Notes: generated by a model from the sequence alone, not told the origin. A stretch of 8,998 nucleotides of DNA from UBA7805 sp036146215 (GCA_036146215.1 JAYYJN010000237.1:1-8998); one strand, 5' to 3'; shown: positions 1 to 6,869, numbered from the stretch's first letter. Numbers and translations are program-made.

Positions 1-399
1 CTCGGCGCGAAGGCATTGTTTCACCGGAGCGAGCATAGACGGTGGCAATCCACAGGCCGTATATGCCGTATCAAATTGCTCCCATGTTTCAACCGGCTCT
101 TTGAATCGATGACGCACAAGATGCTCGACGATTTGCGAATCGCGAAGATCGGTCGCGAGTCCCTTTACTTCCCCAAGACGACCTTTAATTCGTCTTGCGC
201 AGCGACGGAACTGTTTGTCATTCATTGCAATTCCATAGTCTCGCATCACGAAGATCGCCGCGTTTGTGTGATTTTTACCGGCGTTGATATTTCGCCAGTA
301 TTCGGCGAACGCCTGAGTTAACGGATCATTAACCGTCGCGCGCCGCTCGGGCTTCGTCGATTTCGCTGATGATCGTTTCTTTCGGGACGGTCGTCGCAT
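1..399 (-). CDS. Unrecognised basic protein, C-terminus cut by window edge
   Basis: An open frame of 133 codons runs from an ATG at 399 to the left edge without a stop, so the C-terminus lies outside the window. The frame has an upstream in-frame TAG before the ATG, which limits the start to this ATG or a nearby TTG at 405; no good Shine-Dalgarno is visible. The first 25 residues are very basic (RRPSRKKRSSAK, then KPERRA), followed by a mixed, probably soluble, helical region with Trp and Tyr residues (AFAEYWRNINAGKNHTNAA, later EPVETWEQFDTAY). There is no signal peptide or membrane segment. The basic N-terminus would suit nucleic acid binding, but that is only inference. I do not recognise a family. 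It lies 136 bases after the lipoprotein gene on the same strand. The opposite-strand frame over the same bases looks like a shadow. Confidence 0.6.
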   Translation of the reverse strand, partial: MRRPSRKKRSSAKSTKPERRATVNDPLTQAFAEYWRNINAGKNHTNAAIFVMRDYGIAMNDKQFRRCARRIKGRLGEVKGLATDLRDSQIVEHLVRHRFKEPVETWEQFDTAYTACGLPPSMLAPVKQCLRAE

Positions 400-535
400 A
401 ATCAAATCTGCAAAAGCAATTATTTGCTAAAAATCATTCAGTAGCTCAGCGCAACCTTCGCGGGAGTTTACTGTGATCTCTTCCGCGCTCTGTCACTGCT
501 CGCGCGACTGAACAATCAGAAATTGCACACAGGGC
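400..535. other. Short intergenic region with possible hairpin
   Basis: These 136 bases lie between the lipoprotein gene and the partial basic-protein gene. An inverted repeat CAGGG / CCCTG with a 7-base loop sits at 530-546 across the lipoprotein stop codon. No convincing promoter was found for the downstream gene, and I see no other feature here. Confidence 0.4.
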
Positions 536-546
536 TCATTTCCCTG
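530..546 (-). terminator. Weak hairpin over lipoprotein stop codon
   Basis: On the minus strand CAGGG, a 7-base loop and CCCTG form a 5-bp stem that includes the end of the coding region. The following bases (TGTGCAATTTCTG) are only mildly T-rich, so this is at best a weak intrinsic terminator or a 3'-end stabilising stem. Confidence 0.25.
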
Positions 547-1261
547 CCGAATTGGTGATTTGTTCGTATTCCTTCCGGAGAAAATCATCTGTGGCTTGTT
601 GCGTCGAAACCAAACTGGGAACTTTCCGGCCCGGTGGAACCTCATCAGTCAGCCGTTTCTCACTCAGTGCCCGCTCTACCTTCTGCCAACGGGAATTGAG
701 CGGTTTTGTTTGTTCTGACAGGCGCTTTCGAATCTCAGCCAGCTTTTCTGGGTGCGTCACTATGACCTCATTTTTATACCGCTCAGCCTTCTTCGGCTGC
801 GTGATGACCGCAATTACGTCTTTTGAATTCTGGTAAGACTTTAATTGGTAACGCTGCATAATCTGTCCGTTGTCCCACAGCAGAAGATCCGCCGGATGTT
901 CTTTTATTTTCTCCGGGTCATCCATTTCGGCAGCCACCACAAGCACACGTGCTGATTTGCCCTCATTACTTAATGTTTTATTTGCCGCATTTGCAATCAT
1001 CGCCTCAAAAACTCTTCCCCGATCTGTGCGGTGCGCTTTGAGATAATCTTTTTCGGTGCCTTCGGCTGACGTCGTATTTGTACGCTGCTGTGGACGAACT
1101 GTCTTAAGAAGCAATTCCGCATCAGTAAGCTTTATTGAAATGGGATTATCAAGACTGGATCCGACTGCGAATTTAGAATCACTCTCAGTCGCCTCTGCTG
1201 TCGCGCAGCTGCAAAGACTTAACAGAAAGAGCGTGAGAATCACTTTAGGCACTTTAAGCAT
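536..1261 (-). CDS. Predicted lipoprotein, possible PD-(D/E)XK-like domain
   Basis: This is a 241-aa protein. Its N-terminus MLKVPKVILTLFLLSLCSC is a typical export signal; the lipobox would be L16-C17-S18 with lipidated C19, so it is probably anchored in a membrane facing the periplasm. Start support is strong: GAGGG at 1269-1273, 7 bases before the ATG. Residues 80-145 hold the only motif-like block: RGRVFEAMIANAANK with E86, then PADLLLWDNG with D125, then RYQLKSYQN with Q139-x-K141. The order E...D...QxK with about 14 residues between D and QxK resembles PD-(D/E)XK nuclease-like folds, but this is inferred from spacing alone. Export would be odd for such a nuclease, so a degenerate or non-nuclease role is equally possible. 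The C-terminal third is charged and probably helical. It lies 100 bases behind the pentapeptide gene on the same strand. No family is firmly recognised. Confidence 0.75.
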   Translation of the reverse strand: MLKVPKVILTLFLLSLCSCATAEATESDSKFAVGSSLDNPISIKLTDAELLLKTVRPQQRTNTTSAEGTEKDYLKAHRTDRGRVFEAMIANAANKTLSNEGKSARVLVVAAEMDDPEKIKEHPADLLLWDNGQIMQRYQLKSYQNSKDVIAVITQPKKAERYKNEVIVTHPEKLAEIRKRLSEQTKPLNSRWQKVERALSEKRLTDEVPPGRKVPSLVSTQQATDDFLRKEYEQITNSAGK

Positions 1262-1361
1262 AAGGGGTCCCTCAACCGGAAGAACGCGATGACTGCTTTA
1301 AGATAAAGCGATAACTCGGCATGTGCCAGACCGCAACAAGAAGAAAACTATACCCACGCGA
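1262..1361. other. Intergenic region upstream of lipoprotein gene
   Basis: These 100 bases hold the lipoprotein ribosome binding site (GAGGG at 1269-1273) and an inverted repeat GCTTTA-AGA-TAAAGC at 1295-1309. I could not assign a convincing sigma-70 type promoter, so it is undecided whether the lipoprotein gene is read from its own promoter or from the pentapeptide genes. Confidence 0.4.
1295..1309. promoter_or_regulatory. 6-bp inverted repeat upstream of lipoprotein gene
   Basis: GCTTTA and TAAAGC are perfect inverted arms around AGA, centred about 40 bases before the lipoprotein start codon. The position would suit a small operator or a 5'-UTR hairpin. The arms are AT-rich and short, so chance is a real alternative. 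Confidence 0.25.
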
Positions 1362-1382
1362 TCAGGCTCTCCTTCGCCTGAT
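1361..1382 (-). terminator. Hairpin over stop codon of 222-aa pentapeptide gene
   Basis: ATCAGGC (1361-1367) and GCCTGAT (1376-1382) are perfect 7-bp inverted arms with an 8-base loop; the TGA stop lies in one arm. On the minus strand a T-rich stretch (TAGTTTTCTTCTTG) begins about 10 bases later, which is farther than in a standard intrinsic terminator. It could attenuate transcription before the lipoprotein gene. Confidence 0.35.
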
Positions 1383-2030
1383 GCTAGCCAGACCCACCAG
1401 TGCTAAAAGAATCGCCGATGGTTCGGGAACCGTGCTCGGGGGAGCCGAGGCCACAATTCCAACGCCGCTGCGCCACGCGGCATCCATGTTTATGTGCCAG
1501 TTTGGCTCGTTATCCTCATAGTAATACGCTCCGGTATAAAGGGCAGTTTCGTAATAAGCCAACAAACTAAAATTAACGCCACTCAGATTGGCACCGCGGA
1601 GATCGGTATTGGAAAAAACCGTACCTGTGAGATCCGCGTTAGTAAGATTCGCTTCCATCAGTATCGCATCGGTCAGGTCCGCGCCGCTGAGATCGACGCT
1701 AGGCATCCACCCCCACGATAAATCGGCCCCGTTCAGGTTTGCGTTCGACAAGTCTGCACGCGGCATAAAATTACCCCAGAGGTTCGCGTTTGTAAGGTTT
1801 GCGTTGCTTAGGGACGCCCTTTCCAAATCAGCAGTTTCTAAATACGCACCCACAAGGTCCGCGTTCGGTTCAAGATTATTCCCCGCATGCGGAAATTCTC
1901 CATACGGGTGAACGCTACCATAAATACTCATGATAGGATCAACCGTCGTTCCATCCGTCTTCTGATACCAGGCGGCATCGGCACAGGAGACAGCGAGTAG
2001 AAGAGTAATTGTCATCGTGATGCGGTGCAT
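1362..2030 (-). CDS. Exported pentapeptide-repeat protein with PEP-CTERM tail
   Basis: This 222-aa protein has three visible parts. Residues 1-19 are a signal peptide with likely cleavage after ADA, before AWYQ. Residues 55-154 are about twenty tandem pentapeptides of the A(D/N)LXX type (for example ADLSNANLNGADL), known to fold into a square right-handed beta-helix; two short breaks (LWGNFM, LSWGWM) interrupt the pattern. The last 22 residues are a PEP-CTERM sorting signal: VPEP at 201-204, a hydrophobic helix and a final RRRRA. Proteins of this kind are exported, processed by an exosortase and held at the cell surface or extracellular matrix. AGGA at 2038-2041, 7 bases before the ATG, supports the start. 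It is a paralogue of the gene just upstream: both share AWYQ, VDPI, VHPY, GNNLE and a late ETA-x-(Y/W)TGA element. The molecular role is unknown. Confidence 0.88.
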   Translation of the reverse strand: MHRITMTITLLLAVSCADAAWYQKTDGTTVDPIMSIYGSVHPYGEFPHAGNNLEPNADLVGAYLETADLERASLSNANLTNANLWGNFMPRADLSNANLNGADLSWGWMPSVDLSGADLTDAILMEANLTNADLTGTVFSNTDLRGANLSGVNFSLLAYYETALYTGAYYYEDNEPNWHINMDAAWRSGVGIVASAPPSTVPEPSAILLALVGLASIRRRRA

Positions 2031-2095
2031 GAGCGTTTCCTACATTCTTAGTTTCTATTCTTAGCTTATTGGAAGACTCTTGTGGCTCTTGGGCA
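2031..2095. other. Short spacer between pentapeptide genes, with direct repeat
   Basis: The 65-base spacer carries the ribosome binding site of the downstream gene and a direct repeat ATTCTTAG at 2044-2051 and 2057-2064 (plus-strand reading), 13 bases apart. The short gap suggests the two paralogues are co-transcribed. No terminator was found between them. Confidence 0.4.
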
Positions 2096-2995
2096 CTACC
2101 GTCGCCTTCGTCTCGGAACGAGCGCCACACCGACGAGGGCTAAAAGGATCGCGGACGGTTCGGGCGTACGCACCACGATCCCATGGTCTTTAAAAATCAT
2201 GCCAGTGGGAAAATGAGGAATGTCGCGATAGTGGAAGCGCGCGCCGGTCCAGGTCGCCGTTTCCCAGCCCACCGCATCGAGAGCGTCGTCTTCGTGGTTG
2301 AAAACGGCCCCCGAAATATCTGCTCCACTGAAATTGGCTCCATGCAAATTTGCGCCGCCAACGATCATCTCATCGAGCGGGTCGAGTGACGATTGCTCTC
2401 CGCGAATCGGCGCGTCGGTGGCTCCAGTAAAGTTAGCTTTGTACAAAAAGGCAAACCTAAAGTCTGCGTCGGTGCAGATGGTGTTTCTCATATCCGCGTT
2501 CTGAAGATCAGCGTACGTCAGATCCGCGCCCGTAAAATCAGACCCGGTAAAGTCCGTGCCAGTAAAATTACCGTGTGACAGGTTTGCATAGCTAAAATCT
2601 GCCTCAGTAGCCTTATTATACCCACAACTTATGTGGGAGAGATCTGCCCCGGTGAACGTCGCCCTATCAAGGAAACCCCCAACAAATGAGTCGATAATCG
2701 TCGCGCCGGTGAGGTCCGCGTCTTGTAGATTGACCTCCGCAATCCACGCGTAACTCAGATTGGCAAACTGCAGATCCGCGGCTGGCAGATCAGCGTAGTC
2801 AAGTCTTGCGTAGCTCAGGTCCGCATAGTTGAGCGATGCGTTTGCCTCAAGATTGTTCCCCACGTAGGGGTGAACATTACCATCAACATCTAAAATAGGA
2901 TCAACAATCCTGCCATCAGTCCACCATTGATACCAGGCGGCATCGACAGGCCCCGCCGCGACAGCGGCAAAAAGAAACAATATGATCAGCCGCAT
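2096..2995 (-). CDS. Exported pentapeptide-repeat protein with PEP-CTERM tail
   Basis: This is a 299-aa, longer paralogue of the 222-aa protein. Residues 1-19 form a signal peptide (MRLIILFLFAAVAAGPVDA, then AWYQ). A short conserved leader (VDPI, VHPY, GNNLEANASL) precedes a long run of A(D/N)LXX pentapeptides such as ADLSYARLDYADL and FTGADLTYADLQNADM, with less regular turns in between, one of them containing cysteine. A segment near the middle of the C-terminal half (RGEQSSLDPLDEMIVG) breaks the helix before a few final repeats (ANLHGANFSGADISGAVF). The tail TPEPSAILLALVG...RRRRR is a PEP-CTERM sorting signal, here with TPEP and five arginines. The ATG is preceded by AAGGGG at 3002-3007, 6 bases away. 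Exosortase-dependent surface sorting is known for this tail type; the function of the repeat block is not known. Confidence 0.88.
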   Translation of the reverse strand: MRLIILFLFAAVAAGPVDAAWYQWWTDGRIVDPILDVDGNVHPYVGNNLEANASLNYADLSYARLDYADLPAADLQFANLSYAWIAEVNLQDADLTGATIIDSFVGGFLDRATFTGADLSHISCGYNKATEADFSYANLSHGNFTGTDFTGSDFTGADLTYADLQNADMRNTICTDADFRFAFLYKANFTGATDAPIRGEQSSLDPLDEMIVGGANLHGANFSGADISGAVFNHEDDALDAVGWETATWTGARFHYRDIPHFPTGMIFKDHGIVVRTPEPSAILLALVGVALVPRRRRR

Positions 2996-3115
2996 TAGCT
3001 ACCCCTTTTGGAACATCCATAAATGTACACTGAACGCCTTTTAACCCAAGATAACAGGAAAATTTGCTAATCCAAGGAGTTTGTGGAATAAAACTCAACA
3101 GATTAGCAAGCTAAT
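2994..3115. repeat. Four ATTAGC/GCTAAT hexamers, candidate operator
   Basis: The hexamer occurs as ATTAGC at 2994-2999 (touching the start codon), GCTAAT at 3066-3071, and as a perfect inverted pair ATTAGC-AA-GCTAAT at 3102-3115. Four copies in 122 bases is far above the chance rate for a hexamer. A dimeric regulator binding the inverted pair and half-sites would fit, but no regulator gene is nearby in this window. Confidence 0.35.
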
Positions 3116-3149
3116 GCCCACTTCGTTTGCCGCCCGGCGCTCCAGCGGA
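2996..3149. promoter_or_regulatory. Upstream region of the pentapeptide gene pair
   Basis: These 154 bases separate uup from the pentapeptide pair. They are AT-rich in the half nearer the pentapeptide gene and hold the ribosome binding site (AAGGGG) and the ATTAGC/GCTAAT repeats. A weak promoter match (TTGGAT, 16 bases, TATCTT on the minus strand near 3080-3050) could drive the pair, but it matches consensus poorly. No clear terminator follows uup. Confidence 0.35.
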
Positions 3150-4946
3150 TCAATCATTTGCCCGAATTTCTAACTCATCCCAGCGGCTAAAAGCAGACTC
3201 AAGGCTCGCTTCACACTCCAATAAACGGGCTTTTCCGGTGCTTAAAACATCCGCCGGCTGTTTGTAATAATCGGGCTCGGCCATCCGCTGATGAATCGCG
3301 GCAATTTCTTCTTCTAGCGATTCGATCGTGCCTGGCAACTGCTTCAACTCCTGCTTCTCTTTGAAGCTGAGGGGTTTCTTTTTTGTGGCATCAGATTCCC
3401 GACTTTTTTCCTTCGACCTCTTGTTGGATTGGTTTCGCGACGTGACCCCTGTCGTCTCGGATCTCTGCCGCAGCCAATCGTCATAACCGCCGTCATACTC
3501 GCGCACCCCGCCCTGTTCAAAGACAATCGTGCTGGTTACCACATTATTCAAAAATGAGCGATCATGGCTGACCACCAGGACCGTTCCCCCAAAGTCAACC
3601 AAGCGACTTTCAAGCAGTTCGAGCGTTTCGGTGTCCAAGTCATTGGTCGGTTCATCCAGCACAATCACATTGGCCGGCTTCGCAAATAATTTAGCGAGCA
3701 GAATCCGGTTCCGCTCTCCACCCGAAAGAAATCGAACCTCGGTTCTTGCGCGTTCCGGTGCAAAAAGAAAGTCCTGCAGGTACCCCAAAACATGTCGCTC
3801 TCTTCCATTGATGGTGACCGACGATGACCCTTGCCCCACATTGTCCAAAACACTTTGGTTCTCATTGAGCTGCCCACGTAATTGATCAAAATAGGCAACT
3901 TGCAGATTGGTACCGAGACGCACCGAACCCGCATCGGGCTGGAGTGTGCCGAGGATTAAACGAAGCAGAGTTGTTTTTCCGACCCCGTTCGGTCCGATCA
4001 CGCCGATCTTGTCACTCCGAAAAATCGACACGGAAAATTGCTCAACAATTTTTAGCTCCGGGTATGAAAAACTGATGGCGTCGACCTCAGCGATCAGATT
4101 ACCGCTTCGCTGCCCTTCTTGAATTTGAATCCGCGCCTGGCCGACCTGTTTGCGGCGGTCCTGACGCTCGGTCCGCATCTTCTTAAGTGCCCGTACGCGA
4201 CCTTCATTCCGTGTACGGCGCGCCTTGATGCCTTGCCTGATCCATTTTTCTTCCTGCTGCAATCGCTTATCGAACAAAGCGTTCTGTTTCTCTTCGGCGG
4301 CAAGCACTGCTTCTTTTCGCGAGAGAAAGGTGTCGTAGTCACACGACCAGTCGAACAAGCGGCCTCGGTCGATTTCCAAAATTCGAGTGGCAAGCGATCG
4401 AAGAAACGTGCGATCGTGCGTCACAAACAGCAACGCGCGCGGCCACCCGGAGAGAAATCCCTCAAGCCACTGTATCGATTCTATATCGAGATGGTTGGTC
4501 GGTTCATCGAGCAAAAGTAAATCCGGCTTCGAGACAAGCGCTCGGGCCAAGAGCACACGTCGCTTCATACCCGATGATTGCGTTTGAAAATCTGAATTCA
4601 CATCGAGCTTCATGCGTGAGGCAATCTGCTCTACCGCCTGCTGTGCTTCCCACTCCGGTAGATCAGCGCCTGCATGTCCCTGCTCGATAATCGTACCAAT
4701 TTTTCCGTGAAGATCAGACGGAATACCCTGTGGCAACAAGGTAATGTTTGCGTTCGAGTCAATTATCACTTTCCCCGAGTCCGGCTGCTCATCCCCGACG
4801 ATGAGCCGCATCAGGGTAGTCTTACCGGCGCCATTGCGACCGAGCAAACCGATACGCTGCTTGGCTTCAATCCGACACTCCACTTCGTCGAACAGCGGTG
4901 GTCCCTTGTAGGCAATCGAAAGATCATTGAGCTGGACGAGTGACAT
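3150..4946 (-). CDS. uup: ABC-F family ATPase Uup
   Basis: This 598-aa soluble protein has two ATP-binding cassettes and no membrane segments, as in ABC-F proteins, which act on ribosomes or nucleic acids rather than in transport. Cassette 1 has Walker A GRNGAGKTT at 36-44 and Walker B DEPTNHLD at 147-154. Cassette 2 has GPNGVGKTT at 318-326, LSGGE at 407-411 and DEPTNDLD at 431-438. The inter-cassette linker carries the Uup-type block RQGIKARRTRNEGRVRALK (237-255), which separates it from EttA and YheS types. The last 90 or so residues form a basic stretch then a coiled coil (LPGTIESLEEEIAAIHQRM), matching the Uup C-terminal DNA-binding domain; in E. coli, Uup affects transposon excision and ribosome function. 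The cassette 1 signature is QSSG instead of LSGG. Length is close to usual (about 635 in E. coli, from memory). The start gives MSLVQLNDLSIAY, a normal ABC-F beginning, though no Shine-Dalgarno is visible. It appears to be its own transcription unit. Confidence 0.95.
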   Translation of the reverse strand: MSLVQLNDLSIAYKGPPLFDEVECRIEAKQRIGLLGRNGAGKTTLMRLIVGDEQPDSGKVIIDSNANITLLPQGIPSDLHGKIGTIIEQGHAGADLPEWEAQQAVEQIASRMKLDVNSDFQTQSSGMKRRVLLARALVSKPDLLLLDEPTNHLDIESIQWLEGFLSGWPRALLFVTHDRTFLRSLATRILEIDRGRLFDWSCDYDTFLSRKEAVLAAEEKQNALFDKRLQQEEKWIRQGIKARRTRNEGRVRALKKMRTERQDRRKQVGQARIQIQEGQRSGNLIAEVDAISFSYPELKIVEQFSVSIFRSDKIGVIGPNGVGKTTLLRLILGTLQPDAGSVRLGTNLQVAYFDQLRGQLNENQSVLDNVGQGSSSVTINGRERHVLGYLQDFLFAPERARTEVRFLSGGERNRILLAKLFAKPANVIVLDEPTNDLDTETLELLESRLVDFGGTVLVVSHDRSFLNNVVTSTIVFEQGGVREYDGGYDDWLRQRSETTGVTSRNQSNKRSKEKSRESDATKKKPLSFKEKQELKQLPGTIESLEEEIAAIHQRMAEPDYYKQPADVLSTGKARLLECEASLESAFSRWDELEIRAND

Positions 4947-5205
4947 CGTTGTGAGACAACCCGAAAAAGAACAATTGGCTTGACCCGCAACCGAAGGGTC
5001 GCGGCATAAAAAGTCGCTGATGATCCACTATTATCCCGAATCACGGTCGATAAACCATCGGTAGAGGGGTCAGAAAACCCGTGTTTCGCGTTCGAAGCGA
5101 GTCTGCTGCGGCATTTCCTCAGGTCACCGGGAATGGGTGAATTGCAAATGCGACGTGCGCTTATCCTCTCGGCGTCTACCCTTTAGCACCTCGAATCCCG
5201 AGGAC
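4947..5205. other. Intergenic region between flavoprotein operon and uup
   Basis: These 259 bases separate two same-strand units. Nearest the operon is most of the long inverted repeat (5171-5221). Nearest uup is a small inverted repeat GTTGT-gag-ACAAC at 4948-4960, right against the uup start codon, and another 5-bp pair GACCC / GGGTC at 4982-5000. A uup promoter is expected here, but no convincing -35/-10 pair could be picked. No reading frame in the gap looks like a gene. Confidence 0.45.
4948..4960 (-). promoter_or_regulatory. Small inverted repeat abutting the uup start
   Basis: GTTGT and ACAAC flank a 3-base loop, ending one base before the uup ATG, where a Shine-Dalgarno would normally sit. 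A stem here could limit ribosome access, or the match may be chance because it is only 5 bp. Confidence 0.2.
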
Positions 5206-5221
5206 TCAAAGGGTGGCCGCC
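5171..5221 (-). terminator. Long imperfect hairpin at the end of the operon
   Basis: Reading the plus strand, the paired arms are GGCG (5171-5174) with CGCC (5218-5221), ACCCTTT (5178-5184) with AAAGGGT (5208-5214), and CCTCG (5189-5193) with CGAGG (5199-5203), around a 5-base loop. Further C-G and U-G pairs join the first two blocks. A 4-base internal bulge on each side separates the inner stem. The TGA stop of the second flavoprotein gene lies inside. There is no T-run after it on the minus strand, so it is not a textbook intrinsic terminator; it may protect the 3' end or act with Rho. Confidence 0.5.
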
Positions 5222-6849
5222 GGTTGGGGCACCTCAGGTTTTACCTGCGGGCGAGGCAACGGTGCTAACACCCTCGCAAACGTATCTGATTGTACCAACG
5301 CATGCTTACCGCGACGGAACGGGTGATCTACTGCGACACCCGAATGTTCAATTATTTCGCAGGCGATCGTTTCAAGTTGTTGCAGATTCGCCTCAAACTG
5401 CCGGAAAAAATCAGGGCTCGATAGGCTCTCCCTCAGTCGACTATTCATTTCGCGTATTAATGGCATTTGAGAGATATCGACACAACCGGAACCTTCCTGT
5501 TTGCCGTGTACTCGATGCCAACGACTGAAAAAGTCCTGCATGAAATGGTTGAGTTTGCCGAGACGTCTGAGTCGGCCGAGATTCCGCAGATACATGCTCG
5601 GATGGCACATCTGGCCCTGCATGAAAATAAATGCGGTGATCGACCAGTAAATCAAGTAGTCCCATAAGATCTTTACCGGCATCACCTTTGAATCCCCAAA
5701 CAGCTCATATTGGTTCTGGTAGGCAGTTAACGTTCCGTAATAAAAACGTTTAAAAATCCTGTCGTACGTATAGGCCCGAACGCGAAAACCATGCCCTCCC
5801 AGGTCCCGGCGGATCAGATCCGAAAGGAACGTATTGGCAAATGCAATAAAGTCACTCCCCGGTGAATAAAAGGGATCGTGAAAGAAACCCGCCTCGCCAG
5901 TGATCCCCCACCGATTCGCCGAGAAAACTTGTTTGGATTCGTGGGAGTAATTCCTGATTGCCCGAAAATCCTGGAGATCCTCTCGATGGTCGCGAACCGC
6001 TGCAGCGCATTGAGGTTCATGTTTTTCGAGCCATGCCAAGGCCTTGTCGAACGAATTGAAATCAGACAATTGATGAAACTGCTCTGCCGCAACGATGCCC
6101 ATGCTGGTCGAACCGGATGCTAAAGGAATTAACCATACCCAGTAACCAGTCCCCATCAGGTGATTCGTGCTGTACCATCGGCCGGTTTTGCCGACGTGAC
6201 CGTCCTGCCAATCAGCATCGTCGCACCATTGATCAATCTTGACGTGTTTCTTGAACCGGAACCAAGCAGCATTGGCGGTATGCGGGGAAGGCATTTGTAA
6301 GCCGAGCTTGCGCTTTATAAACGCCCGCCGCCCACTAGCATCAATCAACCAGCGAGATTCGATCTGCTGGCCTTCGCCCTGTAACTCAAAATCAACAGAA
6401 TGACCACCGCGCGGGTGAATGTTAATATCTTTGATCGCAGCCTGGTCGAGGAAATGAATACCGCGTTCCAGGCATAGATCACCAAGATAATTCTCAAATC
6501 GCCCCCGATCCAATTGATAGCTAGGACATGGCGCGTATCGCTTGCCCCCTAATTCAAGACGTTTTTCGATACGACGGTTACCATCATGGGGAAAGAAAAA
6601 TCGCAGCCCCAGTTTGGGCAGTTGGTCATCAACGATGTGCTGCTTGAGCCCTAGTATTTCTCCGAAGTAATGCGCGGCAACTTCAACGGTAGACTCCCCA
6701 ACCTTGTGGGCAGCCTCAGGCACCGGATGTTCCCGCTTTTCCAAAACCGTGATTTTTGCCTCGGGAACATCTTTTTGACATTGCAGTGCGAAAGAAAGTC
6801 CAGCAAGACCTCCACCTAAAACCGTAACGTCACTGTTGTGTTGTTTCAT
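5206..6849 (-). CDS. FAD-dependent halogenase-like flavoprotein (second copy)
   Basis: This 547-aa protein belongs to the PHBH-like flavoprotein group that includes FADH2-dependent halogenases. The FAD dinucleotide motif GGGLAG is at 12-17 with E37 ending the second strand; HKVGEST at 48-54 resembles the halogenase GES element; K79 in LPKLGLRFFF lies where halogenases keep the catalytic lysine; DASGR is at 170-174; WVWLIP at 237-242 fits the halogenase WxWxIP motif; GEAGFFHDPFYSPGSDF spans 318-334. Residues after about 350 form an additional, mainly helical region with repeated aromatic residues (DYLIYWSITAF, MQDFFSRWH) that probably shapes the substrate site. The ATG is preceded by GAGAAG with 6 bases spacing. 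It follows its paralogue by 20 bases and a PKS gene, so a carrier-bound or free polyketide substrate is inferred. A non-halogenating monooxygenase or dehydrogenase role cannot be excluded. Confidence 0.85.
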   Translation of the reverse strand: MKQHNSDVTVLGGGLAGLSFALQCQKDVPEAKITVLEKREHPVPEAAHKVGESTVEVAAHYFGEILGLKQHIVDDQLPKLGLRFFFPHDGNRRIEKRLELGGKRYAPCPSYQLDRGRFENYLGDLCLERGIHFLDQAAIKDINIHPRGGHSVDFELQGEGQQIESRWLIDASGRRAFIKRKLGLQMPSPHTANAAWFRFKKHVKIDQWCDDADWQDGHVGKTGRWYSTNHLMGTGYWVWLIPLASGSTSMGIVAAEQFHQLSDFNSFDKALAWLEKHEPQCAAAVRDHREDLQDFRAIRNYSHESKQVFSANRWGITGEAGFFHDPFYSPGSDFIAFANTFLSDLIRRDLGGHGFRVRAYTYDRIFKRFYYGTLTAYQNQYELFGDSKVMPVKILWDYLIYWSITAFIFMQGQMCHPSMYLRNLGRLRRLGKLNHFMQDFFSRWHRVHGKQEGSGCVDISQMPLIREMNSRLRESLSSPDFFRQFEANLQQLETIACEIIEHSGVAVDHPFRRGKHALVQSDTFARVLAPLPRPQVKPEVPQPAATL

Positions 6850-6869
6850 ACGATTCTTCTCAGTTGGTC

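Noticed and set aside
16..321. Plus-strand frame of 101 aa at the left edge
   Set aside because: It lies opposite a longer minus-strand frame that stays open to the edge and agrees with the direction of all other genes; the translation shows no domain-like features.
1588..1911. Plus-strand frames with repeated Ser-Ala-Arg-Phe patterns over the pentapeptide genes
   Set aside because: The periodicity is the antisense image of the 15-base pentapeptide repeat; there is no independent evidence for a gene.
2096..2125. Hairpin at the end of the 299-aa pentapeptide gene
   Set aside because: Only 4-bp arms (TCGT / ACGA) could be paired with no T-run; this is within chance expectation.
4119..4520. 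Plus-strand frame of 133 aa inside uup
   Set aside because: It is fully antisense to conserved Uup linker and cassette 1 sequence and is a shadow.
5067..5080. GGGT / ACCC hairpin as a terminator for the flavoprotein operon
   Set aside because: The stem is only 4 bp and lies 130 bases past the stop; the hairpin at 5171-5221 is far stronger and better placed.
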